A stretch of 64,000 bases of DNA from RYN-230 sp963793825 (GTDB taxonomy: Bacteria > Actinomycetota > Actinomycetes > Streptosporangiales > Streptosporangiaceae), in the NCBI GenBank assembly GCA_963793825.1, contig CAWCBE010000003.1:124001-188000 (forward strand). The letters run 5' to 3'. Shown one piece after another: positions 1 to 7,879 of this stretch. The translations under genes and the position numbers were made by a program. Within the stretch, counting starts at the first letter, position 1; each line of letters starts with the position of its first letter. The notes beneath the pieces are model-generated. The model saw nothing but the letters and a program-made list of their open reading frames with translations. It had not been told where the DNA came from and ran no database searches.

Positions 1-16
1 CCCGCCACGACCTGGC

Positions 17-38
17 CCCGCCCGGCTAACCGGGCGGG
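17..38 (-). terminator. Hairpin after the desaturase gene
   Basis: A perfect 9-bp stem (CCCGCCCGG / CCGGGCGGG) with a 4-nt loop lies just past the desaturase stop codon on the minus strand. There is no T-tract, which is usual for actinobacterial hairpin terminators. Confidence 0.5.
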
Positions 39-46
39 CGCCACGG

Positions 47-1555
47 TCAGACACCCACCCCTCTCAGGCCATCGAGCGTGTAGCGGAAGAATTCGGCCAT
101 CTGATGCCGGGCCGAGGAATCCGGCGGCCCCGCGGGCGGCGCCGGTGGCGGCGGCGGAGGCTGCACCGGGAACTGGCCCCGGGGCGGCGGCATGGGGGGC
201 ATCCGCGGCGGAGCCGGCTTCACCGGGCAGAGGAGATAGTGCTTCATGACGGCCGGGAAGCGCTCGAAGATCAGGTTGCGCGGGCGCTCCCAGGCGATGC
301 CGGCCGCCGCGCACACCTCCCGGACCGTGCTCTCGGCGGCCAGGTTGGCGAACCCGGACCCCTGGTATGGCAGGACGTGATGGACGCGGTGAGGGCTCAG
401 GCCGGCACTGAGGAAAAGGTCGATCCAGCGGTTGCCGACCACGCTGAGGTCGTAGCTCAGGCAGATCTGCCGCGCCGCCCAGTCGTCCCGCAGCCGCTCG
501 GGGATCGCCGCCAGCTCGGCCTCGGTCTCCGACTCCTCGAAGTCGTGGCTGGCGACGACCAGGAAGGTGTTGAACCACAAGGTCAGGAAGAACTGCACCA
601 GCCAGGCCACGATGTGGCCGGTGGCCAGGCACGCGGCGAACTCGACCAGGATCCACCCGCGGATGAGCCAGAAGTCGGCCCGGACCGGGGCCTTGCCCTT
701 GGGGCGCTCGAACCTGGCCAGCTCGCGTGCCCGCAGGGACAGGCCGCTCAGGCAGATGCCCAGCTTGTGCAGCGTGTAGCCCGGGATGCGCAGTAGCGGG
801 TGCAGCCGGAGCATGCCATCGAAGAACGTCTTCTTCACATCGGCGCCGGAGCCCATATAGGGGTGATGCAGTAATACGTGCCCGTCCGCGCCGATCAGGC
901 TGGTGCCGACATAGTTGATGTCGAAGAGCGACTTCCCGAGGGGCAGGGTGAAGCGGCGCTGGTCCTTCCACTTGCGGTGCAGGTGGTAATGACCCGAGCC
1001 CGCCAGCGCGGTCCGCGTCACTACCATGATGACGACGAAGGCCCAGGCGGGGATGAGCCCCGCGATCAGGAGGGCCAGCGTGGCCACGTGCATGCCCGCG
1101 ATAATCCACGTCACCACGTCAAAGGCGCGGTCGTATTTCCTCAGCGCCCGCTTGGAGAACCTGGCGTTCACCTTACTGCGGATCTCCGCGAGCAAGCTCC
1201 CCGTGTCGCTGTAGTCCAGCCGCGGCAGATCCCTCGCCGCGTCGAAATCCGGCTCTAGCAGGAAGGGCGGCACCCCCAGCTTGGGGAGTATGTCCTTCTC
1301 GGTGAACCCTTCGATCTCGTACCTGGCGAGAATCTTCTGCAGCCGGGCCGGGTCCCGGTGGTAGGTATGCAGCAGGGCGCTGATATCGCGGCCCTGGCTC
1401 GGCCCGAACCAGGTGATTCCGCCGGGATGGACCTTCATCCACTCGGTGAAGTCGTAGGCGCGCCCGTCAACGATCCAGAACGGCTGACCCTGCGGCAGGA
1501 CCGTCCCGGTGTGGGGTGAACTGCGAGGTGAACTGTGGCTGAGGACCTCGGCCAT
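47..1555 (-). CDS. Cytochrome b5-fatty acid desaturase fusion protein
   Basis: 502-aa membrane oxygenase-type protein. The N-terminus is a cytochrome b5-like haem domain with HPGG at 43-46 and a second haem-ligand candidate at His63 or His66. The rest is a fatty acid desaturase domain with three His boxes: HYHLH at 189-193, HVLLHH at 226-231 and HRVHH at 389-393, which would hold the di-iron centre. Hydrophobic segments lie around 150-180 and 300-335. The C-terminus (about 455-485) is very proline-rich. b5-fused desaturases are typically front-end or sphingolipid desaturases; the substrate here cannot be read. The start is fixed by AAGGAG about 7 nt upstream. It is the third gene of a minus-strand operon, 37 bp after the DpgB-like gene, so it may act on a product of that pathway rather than on bulk membrane lipid. 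Confidence 0.85.
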   Translation of the reverse strand: MAEVLSHSSPRSSPHTGTVLPQGQPFWIVDGRAYDFTEWMKVHPGGITWFGPSQGRDISALLHTYHRDPARLQKILARYEIEGFTEKDILPKLGVPPFLLEPDFDAARDLPRLDYSDTGSLLAEIRSKVNARFSKRALRKYDRAFDVVTWIIAGMHVATLALLIAGLIPAWAFVVIMVVTRTALAGSGHYHLHRKWKDQRRFTLPLGKSLFDINYVGTSLIGADGHVLLHHPYMGSGADVKKTFFDGMLRLHPLLRIPGYTLHKLGICLSGLSLRARELARFERPKGKAPVRADFWLIRGWILVEFAACLATGHIVAWLVQFFLTLWFNTFLVVASHDFEESETEAELAAIPERLRDDWAARQICLSYDLSVVGNRWIDLFLSAGLSPHRVHHVLPYQGSGFANLAAESTVREVCAAAGIAWERPRNLIFERFPAVMKHYLLCPVKPAPPRMPPMPPPRGQFPVQPPPPPPAPPAGPPDSSARHQMAEFFRYTLDGLRGVGV

Positions 1556-1592
1556 TGACTACTCCTTCTCGCACTGATTCTCGCCACGGCGT

Positions 1593-2294
1593 CTAACCGT
1601 CACGATCAGGCATTCCCACCTGGTACCGGGCCGCTTTGGCCAGCTCGGCCGCGGCCGCGGGCTCCAGCAGGTAACACTCGTCGAGGACCCGGCGGGTAAA
1701 GCACGCCGCCTCCGGCGTCACCGGGCGCATGGCCTTGATCGTGGCGTCCACCGCTGCCTCCACGGTGTCTTCGACGGCGTCCACCAGGCCGAGCTGGGCC
1801 GCGCGGGCGGCGGTCAGATCGTCGCCGAGCAGGAAAATCCGCCGCGCCTGGCCGAGGCCGACGAACTTCGGCAGCCAGTAGGCGCCCATGCCCGGGAAGC
1901 GCCCCTCGGACAGGCTGCCCAGCGAGAGCCGGGCGTGCGCTGAGGCCAGCCGCAGGTCCATGACCAGGCCGGCCTGGACCGCCGCCGCGCCGACCCGGCC
2001 GTCATAGGCCGCAAACGTCTTGGCCCGCAGCCGGGAGATCCGGGAGAGAACCTCATCCCAGCGGGCGAAATAGCGCATGTCGCCGCGGGCCGGGCCGGGC
2101 CGCCAGGAGGGGAAGTCCCCGGTGACCGAGTCCGGGGCACCAGCGAACTGGAGCACGAAGTTCTCGATGGCGTCCTGCTCGACGTCGCGCAGCACGGATT
2201 CGAGCGCGCTGATGAGGCCGGCATCCATCGTCGCCTCGTGGACCCAGGCCGTCAGCACGCGCTCGCCGTGACCTTCATCGAGCACGGTCAGCAT
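1593..2294 (-). CDS. dpgB: DpgB-like enoyl-CoA hydratase/isomerase family protein
   Basis: 233-aa crotonase-fold protein. The core AAYDGRVGAAAVQAGL aligns with the usual NG..LGGG..LAL segment, but the glycine-rich oxyanion loop is replaced by alanines. The region around 125-150 (SLSEGRFPGMGAYWLPKFVG) is typical of the family. In glycopeptide clusters DpgB is a short, divergent crotonase homologue that assists DpgA in making 3,5-dihydroxyphenylacetyl-CoA. The DpgB call rests mainly on short length, degenerate active site and the neighbour: its ATG overlaps the end of the dpgA-like gene by 7 bp, implying translational coupling. A DpgD-like dehydratase role is an alternative. Confidence 0.7.
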   Translation of the reverse strand: MLTVLDEGHGERVLTAWVHEATMDAGLISALESVLRDVEQDAIENFVLQFAGAPDSVTGDFPSWRPGPARGDMRYFARWDEVLSRISRLRAKTFAAYDGRVGAAAVQAGLVMDLRLASAHARLSLGSLSEGRFPGMGAYWLPKFVGLGQARRIFLLGDDLTAARAAQLGLVDAVEDTVEAAVDATIKAMRPVTPEAACFTRRVLDECYLLEPAAAAELAKAARYQVGMPDRDG

Positions 2295-3454
2295 GTCCGG
2301 GCCTGCCCGAACTGGAGCAGCGCGGTCTCAATCTGGGCCCCCGGGCCCATCGTGACCATGACGCCCCGGTCGCCAGTCGACACGCACCCCTCGGCCAGCA
2401 GGCGCTCCAGGCTGACCAGGAAGCTGCCACTGGAGATGTTCCCGTAGTCGCGCAGCACGGAGCGGGTGTGCCGGACATCGTGCTCCCCGAGGCCCAGGCT
2501 GAGCTTGACGGAGTCGATCACCGCGCCACCGCCGGTATGCAGTACCCAGTGCTTGATGGCGGAGAAATCCAGCGCGTTCCGCTCCAGCAGCCTTTCCAGC
2601 GGCTCGCGGACGTTGAAGCCTATGACATAGGGGATGTCCCGGCCGAGGTAAAAGCTCCACTTCCCGGCATCATCGTTCCAGTCGAACCGCATGGCCGCCC
2701 AGTGCTCGGGGATGCAGAAGCTCTCGAAATCGATCACGCACGGCGCCGGCCCGGCCGGCAGCGATCCGGTGCGGCTGTCGGCATAGGAGGTCACTACAGC
2801 CGCGGCCGCCCCATCACCGAAAAGGCTGTTGACGATGCCGGTGCGCGGGGTCTCATCAAGGACGTACATCGCGGAGTTAATCTCGCAGCAGACCAGGAGC
2901 GCGACCCCGCCCGGATGGTTCTTAACCCACTGCACGAGAGGGTTCAGCCCATTCAGTCCGGCGTTGCATCCCATTCCCACGACGTCCGCCCGCAAGAGCC
3001 TGCGATCGAATCCGAGTTCCCGTGAGAAGAGGGAGCTAAGCCCGGGGACCATGAAGCCGCTGGACGTGACGCACATCATGTAGTCAACGTCCGCCGCGGA
3101 GAGGGACACGGCGTCCAGTGCGTTGCGGATCGCACCCGACCCGATCTCCAGGGCCCCAGCCCGGAACTTGACGTGGAGGTCGGCGGCGGACTCGGGAAGC
3201 AGCCGCCCGGTGCGGCTGTCTTTCGCCGGGAGGTAGAGATGCCGCTTGGCGATATGCGGCGCCCGGAGCAGTTTCTGCACCACCCTGTTCTCCAGGCCGA
3301 GGAGCATCCCGATCTCATCCTGCGAATAGGCGGTGGCCGGGAATGCGCTCCCGACGGAAGCGATTGCCGCTGCCGCGTCACCGAAGATTGCCGGGGGATG
3401 AAAAGGGCGGACATCGAGGCCCTGGAGTTCGCGGACGTCCTCATTCCGAATCAT
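2288..3454 (-). CDS. dpgA: DpgA-like type III polyketide synthase
   Basis: 388-aa thiolase-fold ketosynthase. Cys163 in GMGCNAGLN, His306 in HWVLHTGGG and Asn339 in DYGNISSGSF form the Cys-His-Asn triad of type III synthases. The segments CVTSSGFMVPGLSSL, VNSLFGDGAAA and DYGNISSGSF closely resemble DpgA, which condenses four malonyl-CoA to 3,5-dihydroxyphenylacetyl-CoA in vancomycin-type clusters. Length fits the family. The ATG at 3454 has a GGGGGAAG Shine-Dalgarno 8 nt upstream. First gene of an operon with the DpgB-like protein and the desaturase; no DpgC dioxygenase or HpgT-type transaminase is visible, so the aromatic product is probably used for something other than dihydroxyphenylglycine unless those genes lie beyond the left edge. 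Confidence 0.85.
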   Translation of the reverse strand: MIRNEDVRELQGLDVRPFHPPAIFGDAAAAIASVGSAFPATAYSQDEIGMLLGLENRVVQKLLRAPHIAKRHLYLPAKDSRTGRLLPESAADLHVKFRAGALEIGSGAIRNALDAVSLSAADVDYMMCVTSSGFMVPGLSSLFSRELGFDRRLLRADVVGMGCNAGLNGLNPLVQWVKNHPGGVALLVCCEINSAMYVLDETPRTGIVNSLFGDGAAAAVVTSYADSRTGSLPAGPAPCVIDFESFCIPEHWAAMRFDWNDDAGKWSFYLGRDIPYVIGFNVREPLERLLERNALDFSAIKHWVLHTGGGAVIDSVKLSLGLGEHDVRHTRSVLRDYGNISSGSFLVSLERLLAEGCVSTGDRGVMVTMGPGAQIETALLQFGQARTC

Positions 3455-3554
3455 CTATATGTCTTCCCCCACCGCTCGGCGCGCCCCGGACCATGGTTCA
3501 GGAATAGGCTACAGGCCCGCCGCCCACATTGGTTTACCGGAGTGGCGGGTGAGG

Positions 3555-3567
3555 ATGATGTTATCAT
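3555..3567. promoter_or_regulatory. AT-rich inverted repeat upstream of the DpgA operon
   Basis: ATGAT-GTT-ATCAT, a 13-bp inverted repeat in an AT-rich island of the 248-bp divergent region between the DpgA-like and sulfotransferase genes. The position suits an operator or promoter element for either side. No regulator is encoded next to it. Confidence 0.35.
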
Positions 3568-3690
3568 TTGGGGATGAAGTTGGCATAGGGATCGTGCGCC
3601 GTTCCTGGTGTACCACGTGGAGACGCACCGGCAATGGTGAGCCAGGGACGGCGGCCTGGCTCACGCCGCGGCACCGGCCTGCCACTCTGC

Positions 3691-3696
3691 TACGCT
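3691..3696 (+). promoter_or_regulatory. -10 box TACGCT, leaderless start of the sulfotransferase
   Basis: TACGCT followed by a 6-nt spacer and the GTG at 3703. The same geometry recurs before many genes in this window and indicates a transcript starting at the start codon. Confidence 0.5.
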
Positions 3697-3702
3697 CGCG
3701 GC

Positions 3703-4908
3703 GTGGCCAGCGCCCCATTTCGCTACCAATCGGATGACGAGGACAGCGCGCGGTGGCTCAGCTTCCGCTTCCGCCCCGGCGACATCGTCATCAGTACCCG
3801 GCGCCGGAGCGGGACGACGTGGATGCAGATGATCTGCGCACTGCTGATCTTCCAGACGCCCGAGCTCCCGGCCCCGCTGTGGCACCTCTCGCCGTGGCTG
3901 GACCACATGATCATGCCGGCTGATGTGGTGTATGCCCGGCTGGACGAGCAGCCGCACCGGCGGTTCATCAAGACGCACACCCCGCTCGACGGGATTCCGC
4001 TCGACCCGCAGGTCACCTACATCGTCACCGCCCGGCACCCGCTCGACACGTTCGTGTCGCTCCGCCACCATCTCGACAACATCGAGGGGGCGCGGCTGGA
4101 GGATCTGATCGGCCAGGCCGCGCCGACCGGGCCAGGCGAACCGCTGCGTGACGGCCTGCTGCGGTGGATCGCGGATGACGGCGATCCTCGCGTGTACCCG
4201 GAGTCGCTCCCCGCCGTCATGTGGCACCTGTCCGGTGCCTGGGCCCGGCGGACCGAGCCGAATGTGCTGCTGGTGCACTACGACGACCTGCGCGCCGACC
4301 TTGAAGGCCAGATGCGCGGCATCGCCTGGCGGCTCGGGATAACGGTTCCGGAGCGGGCCTGGCCCGCGCTCACCCAGGCGGCCACGTTCGAGCACATGCG
4401 GGAGCGGTCGGACCAGCTCGTCCCTTCCGTCCGCCCGGCCCCTCTGCCTGCCCATCACCCGGCCCCTCCTCCGGCCAGCCGCCCGTTGGCTCCACCGGCC
4501 AGCCGCCCGTCGGCCCACCCGGCCCACCTCCCAGCGGCCCCTTCTCATCCCCCGGCCGCCGCTTCTCATCCCCCGGCCGCCGCTTCTCACCCCCCGGCCG
4601 CCCCGGCCCACCCCCCGGCCGCCCCGGCCCAGCAGCCGGCCGCCCCTTCTCATCCCCCGGCCGCCGCTTCTCACCCCCCGGCCGCCCCGGCCCACCCCCC
4701 GGCCGCCCCGGCCCAGCATCCATCCGCTCGCCCTTCCGAACACGGGATCTTCATGGACACGGCCTCGTTCTTCCACCGGGGCAGCTCCGGGGCGGGGCGC
4801 GGGATCCTCAGCGACGAGGAACTGGCTCGCTACCACGCACGGGCCGCCCAGCTGGCCCCCCCGGACATGCTCGAATGGCTGCACTCGCCGTCCTGCCTGA
4901 AGGGCTGA
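3703..4908 (+). CDS. Sulfotransferase with a Pro/Ala/His repeat insertion
   Basis: 401-aa cytosolic-type sulfotransferase (PAPS-dependent transfer to hydroxyl groups is the family reaction). The 5'-phosphosulfate loop is RRRSGTTWMQ at about 33-42; KTHTPLDG and the segment TARHPLDTFVSLRHH follow, and the C-terminal part FFHRGSSGAGRG ... LSDEELARYHARAAQLAPPDMLEWLH matches the end of the fold. About 100 residues of low-complexity PxxP/AHPP sequence are inserted between the DQLVPS and GIFMDTASFF segments, which are normally only a few residues apart. GTG 3703 is preferred over an upstream in-frame ATG at 3634 because the conserved domain begins there and a -10 box sits at leaderless spacing. Divergent from the DpgA operon; a phenolic product would be a plausible acceptor (inference). 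Confidence 0.85.
   Translation: MASAPFRYQSDDEDSARWLSFRFRPGDIVISTRRRSGTTWMQMICALLIFQTPELPAPLWHLSPWLDHMIMPADVVYARLDEQPHRRFIKTHTPLDGIPLDPQVTYIVTARHPLDTFVSLRHHLDNIEGARLEDLIGQAAPTGPGEPLRDGLLRWIADDGDPRVYPESLPAVMWHLSGAWARRTEPNVLLVHYDDLRADLEGQMRGIAWRLGITVPERAWPALTQAATFEHMRERSDQLVPSVRPAPLPAHHPAPPPASRPLAPPASRPSAHPAHLPAAPSHPPAAASHPPAAASHPPAAPAHPPAAPAQQPAAPSHPPAAASHPPAAPAHPPAAPAQHPSARPSEHGIFMDTASFFHRGSSGAGRGILSDEELARYHARAAQLAPPDMLEWLHSPSCLKG
4522..4731 (+). repeat. Ten 21-bp tandem repeats inside the sulfotransferase gene
   Basis: Ten in-frame 21-bp units encode variants of the heptapeptide SHPPAAA/P (first AHLPAAP, last AQHPSAR). Units 4564-4626 and 4648-4710 are nearly identical, giving a higher-order 84-bp period. 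Preceded by less regular Pro-rich sequence from about 4435. Confidence 0.9.
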
Positions 4909-4937
4909 CGGGCCGCTGACGATGTCCGGCGGCCAGG

Positions 4938-6992
4938 TCAGGGACTGCGCAGCGGGCCGGGACCGGGGCCGGGCCGCCCGCGCCAGGGTGTCCCGGGCAG
5001 GGCCAGGTCAGGACCTCCCGGCGGCGGGTGCGGCGGCGGGAAATGCTCCCCCGGCGGCCCGTGCCGCAGGCCCGCGCGGGCGGGCTCCTGACGGGCGAAC
5101 TGGGTCCGGTACAGGTCGGCGTACAGCCCGCCGGCGGCCAGCAGCTCGTCGTGCTGGCCCCGCTCGCGGACCCGGCCGTCGTCGATGACCAGGATCTGGT
5201 CGGCCTCGCGGATGGTGGACAGCCGGTGGGCGATGACCAGCGAGGTGCGGCCGGACAGTGCCGTCCGCAGGGCTTGCTGGACGGCGGCCTCCGACTCGGA
5301 GTCCAGGTGCGCGGTGGCCTCGTCGAGCACCACGACGGCGGGCGCCTTCAGCAGCAGCCGGGCCAGCGCGACCCGCTGTTTCTCGCCGCCCGACAGCCGG
5401 TAGCCGCGGTCGCCCACGATGGTGTCCAGGCCGTCGGGCAGCACCGAGATCAGGTCCCAGATCTGCGCCGCCTGGCATGCCTCGATCAGGTCCGCATCGG
5501 TCGCCACGGGACGGGCGTAGGCGAGATTGGCCCGGATGGTGTCGTGGAACAGGTGCGCGTCCTGGGTCACCACGCCGACCGCGTCGTGCAGCGATTCCTG
5601 GGTCACGTCCCTGATGTCGGCCCCGCCAATGCGGACCGCGCCCTCGCCCGGGTCATACAGCCGGGACACCAGGTGGGTGATCGTCGTCTTGCCCGCGCCC
5701 GACGGCCCGACCAGCGCGGTCAGCTGCCGGGCGGGGGCGGTGAAGCTCACGTCGTGCAGCACGCCCCGGCTGGCATCGGTGCGCTCCGGGGCGGGCAGGG
5801 CAATGGACTCCAGCGACGCCAGTGAGACCTCGGACGCGGCCGGGTAGCGGAACGAGACATGGTCGAAGACGACGTCGGCTGCTGGCCCGGCGGCAGCGGA
5901 CCCGTTGCCCTGCCTCGCGAGCACGAGCGGGACCGCGCCCGGGCGGTCCTCGATCAGCGGCTTCAGGTCGAGCACCTCGAACACCCGGTCAAAGCTGACC
6001 AGCGCGGTCATCACGTTGACCTGGACATTGGACAGTGCGGTGATCGGCCCGTACAGCCGGTTCAGCAGCAGGGCCAGGGCAACCAGCGTGCCGACCTGGA
6101 AGGCGCCGCGGATGACGAGGTCACCGCCTACCCCGTAGACCACCGCCAGCGACAGTGAGGCGAGCAGGGTCAGCGCGATGAACAGCGCGCTGCCGTACAT
6201 GGCCTGGACCACGCCGACGTCCCTGACCTTGGCCGCACGCTCGGCAAACAGGCTGGACTCTTCTCCCGGCCGGCCGAACAGCTTGGCCAGCATGGCGCCG
6301 GCGACGTTGAACCGCTCGGTCATCGTCGATCCCATCGCCGCGTCGAGCTGCATCGACTCCCTGGTCAGCCGCTGCAGCCTGCGCCCGATTATGCGGGCCG
6401 GGATGATGAACATCGGTATCAGCACCAGCGCGATGACCGTGACCAGCCAGGAGAAGTAGAACATCGTGACCAGCACGAGGATGAGCTGCAGCGTACTGGA
6501 CACCGTGGACACCAGCGTCGAGGTCAGCGCTTGCTGCGCGCCGATCACGTCGCTGTTCAGCCGGCTGACCAGCGAGCCGGTCTGGGCCCGGGTGAAGAAC
6601 GCGATCGGCTGCTGCTGCACGTGGTCGAACACCTCCGTGCGCAGGTCATAGATGAGGCCCTCGCCGACACGCGCGGTATACCAGCGCTGGCCGAGGTTGA
6701 GGAACGCGTCGAAGAGGGCCAGCCCGGCGACGGCCGCGGCCACGCCCAGCACGATATCGACCCGCTTTGGCAGGATGCCACGGTCGATGACCACCGCGAG
6801 CAGCACCGGGATCGTCACCGTGATCACCGCGTCGAGCGCGGCGGCCAGCAGGAAGATCGTGAGCTCCCAGCGGTAGGGGCGCGCATAGCCCGCGATCCTG
6901 CGGACGGTCCCCCGCTTGATCTGCTGCTTGGTCACCGAGGAGTCGTCAACGAACCCGCGCATCATGCGGAGCTGGCCGGGGCCGGGGTGCAT
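4938..6992 (-). CDS. ABC exporter, fused membrane and ATPase domains
   Basis: 684-aa half-transporter of the multidrug/lipid exporter type. Six membrane segments lie in the first ~300 residues (family ABC_membrane), followed by an ATPase domain with Walker A GPSGAGKTT, signature LSGGEKQR, Walker B VVVLDEATAHLD and the switch His in IAHRLST. The TM-NBD linker is long and the C-terminal tail is Pro/Gly-rich. The start at 6992 is chosen because AGGAGG lies at 7004-7009; an in-frame start farther upstream (7172) would add 60 residues of unlikely sequence. Acts in the cytoplasmic membrane as a homo- or heterodimer; no partner gene is adjacent. Substrate unknown. Confidence 0.9.
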   Translation of the reverse strand: MHPGPGQLRMMRGFVDDSSVTKQQIKRGTVRRIAGYARPYRWELTIFLLAAALDAVITVTIPVLLAVVIDRGILPKRVDIVLGVAAAVAGLALFDAFLNLGQRWYTARVGEGLIYDLRTEVFDHVQQQPIAFFTRAQTGSLVSRLNSDVIGAQQALTSTLVSTVSSTLQLILVLVTMFYFSWLVTVIALVLIPMFIIPARIIGRRLQRLTRESMQLDAAMGSTMTERFNVAGAMLAKLFGRPGEESSLFAERAAKVRDVGVVQAMYGSALFIALTLLASLSLAVVYGVGGDLVIRGAFQVGTLVALALLLNRLYGPITALSNVQVNVMTALVSFDRVFEVLDLKPLIEDRPGAVPLVLARQGNGSAAAGPAADVVFDHVSFRYPAASEVSLASLESIALPAPERTDASRGVLHDVSFTAPARQLTALVGPSGAGKTTITHLVSRLYDPGEGAVRIGGADIRDVTQESLHDAVGVVTQDAHLFHDTIRANLAYARPVATDADLIEACQAAQIWDLISVLPDGLDTIVGDRGYRLSGGEKQRVALARLLLKAPAVVVLDEATAHLDSESEAAVQQALRTALSGRTSLVIAHRLSTIREADQILVIDDGRVRERGQHDELLAAGGLYADLYRTQFARQEPARAGLRHGPPGEHFPPPHPPPGGPDLALPGTPWRGRPGPGPGPLRSP

Positions 6993-7163
6993 AGCGGCGG
7001 AAACCTCCTGGCGGCTGGCGTTCCTAAGGGTAACGGGGCCTGCAGGCCCATGGAAGGGAGCATTGGCTGGCACGCATTCCTGGAAATGGCCCCGCCGCCG
7101 GATATGGGCGGCCGCCCCCCCCGGCCAGCACCACCGCACCGGGGCCGTCCGGGGAGCTAACCG

Positions 7164-7179
7164 GTAAGGCACTGCTTAC
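7164..7179. promoter_or_regulatory. GTAAG-N6-CTTAC inverted repeat
   Basis: Inverted repeat between the minus-strand ABC exporter and the VOC gene, directly abutting the -10 box of the latter. The arms equal those of the perfect palindrome at 41284-41297 before another ABC exporter, so a TetR-type operator is possible. Confidence 0.4.
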
Positions 7180-7180
7180 G

Positions 7181-7186
7181 TATCAT
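7181..7186 (+). promoter_or_regulatory. -10 box TATCAT before the VOC gene
   Basis: TATCAT with an 8-nt spacer to the ATG at 7195; a probable leaderless promoter overlapped by the adjacent inverted repeat. Confidence 0.45.
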
Positions 7187-7194
7187 CGGGCACC

Positions 7195-7568
7195 ATGACG
7201 ATCACAGCGGTGCGGCTTTCTCGCTGCCGGTCACCGACCAGGACCGGGCCAGGGACTTCTACGTGGATACGCTCGGATTCGAGCTCGTCGCGGACACGGC
7301 CATGAGCCCGGGCCAGCGCTGGGTGCAGGTCCGCGCGCCCGGCGCGCAGACCTCGGTCACCCTGGTCACCTGGTTCCCGACCATGCCCGCCGGCGCGGTC
7401 AAGGGCACCGTCCTGGAGACCGACGACCTGGACGGGGACGTCGCGGCGCTCCGCCAGCGCGGGGTGCGCATCGACGGCGGCATCCAGCAGGCGCCGTGGG
7501 GGCGCTTCGTGACGTTCGACGACCCGGACGGCAACGGGCTGCTGCTCCAGGCCACATCGGGCGGCTGA
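7195..7568 (+). CDS. VOC/glyoxalase-fold protein, frameshifted
   Basis: Vicinal-oxygen-chelate family protein of 124 aa after correcting one base. From ATG 7195 the frame reads MTITAVRL; restoring one T in the TTT run at 7217-7219 then gives FSLPVTDQDRARDFYVDTLGFELVAD and joins to the downstream frame, which ends FDDPDGNGLLLQ. These are the two halves of a single beta-alpha-beta-beta-beta VOC unit pair. Such proteins bind a metal or a drug; the specific role is unknown. It is followed by remnants of an ArsR regulator and an SRPBCC protein, a common three-gene arrangement. As written the gene is broken; a sequencing error cannot be excluded. Confidence 0.75.
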
Positions 7569-7576
7569 GTGCGCCG

Positions 7577-7879
7577 GTGCCCGACCCGGACGTGTCCGAT
7601 GCCATCGCCGGCCCGGTGCGCCGCGAGATCCTGGACCTGTGGCGTTGGCCGCCCACTATGCGGAGTTCTGGCGCCGGCCCGCCCGGCGGCTCAGCGACCT
7701 GCGGGCCGGGGAGGGCTGATGGCCGCGGCCCGGTCCCGCAACAGGGCTTCAGCAGCGTGGCGCGGCGCTAGGTGATCGACGCGCAGCCGCCCCGGCTGGT
7801 CCGGTTCAGCTGGCGGTCCGGGCGCCTGGACAGCGCGGTGACCTGGCGGCTGGCCGCCGAGGGATCGGGCTCCGGCTGA
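7577..7879 (+). pseudogene. Decayed ArsR regulator and SRPBCC (AHSA1) remnants
   Basis: From GTG 7577 the sequence reads VPDPDVSDAIAGPVRREILDLWR, the start of an ArsR-type regulator, but the helix-turn-helix is missing. A second frame shows AAHYAEFWRRPARRLSDL before a stop near 7720. A last piece, PPRLVRFSWRSGRLDSAVTWRLAAEGSGS, ending at the TGA 7877-7879, resembles the middle of an AHSA1/SRPBCC domain. The pieces are in order but in different frames with most of both proteins absent, so this is deletion rather than simple frameshift. Confidence 0.55.

Noticed and set aside
3634..3702. Upstream ATG for the sulfotransferase
   Set aside because: The extra 23 residues are not conserved and would place the start upstream of the TACGCT box.
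4522..4731. CRISPR-like array of short repeats
   Set aside because: Units are contiguous with no unique spacers and keep a coding frame, so it is a coding tandem repeat.
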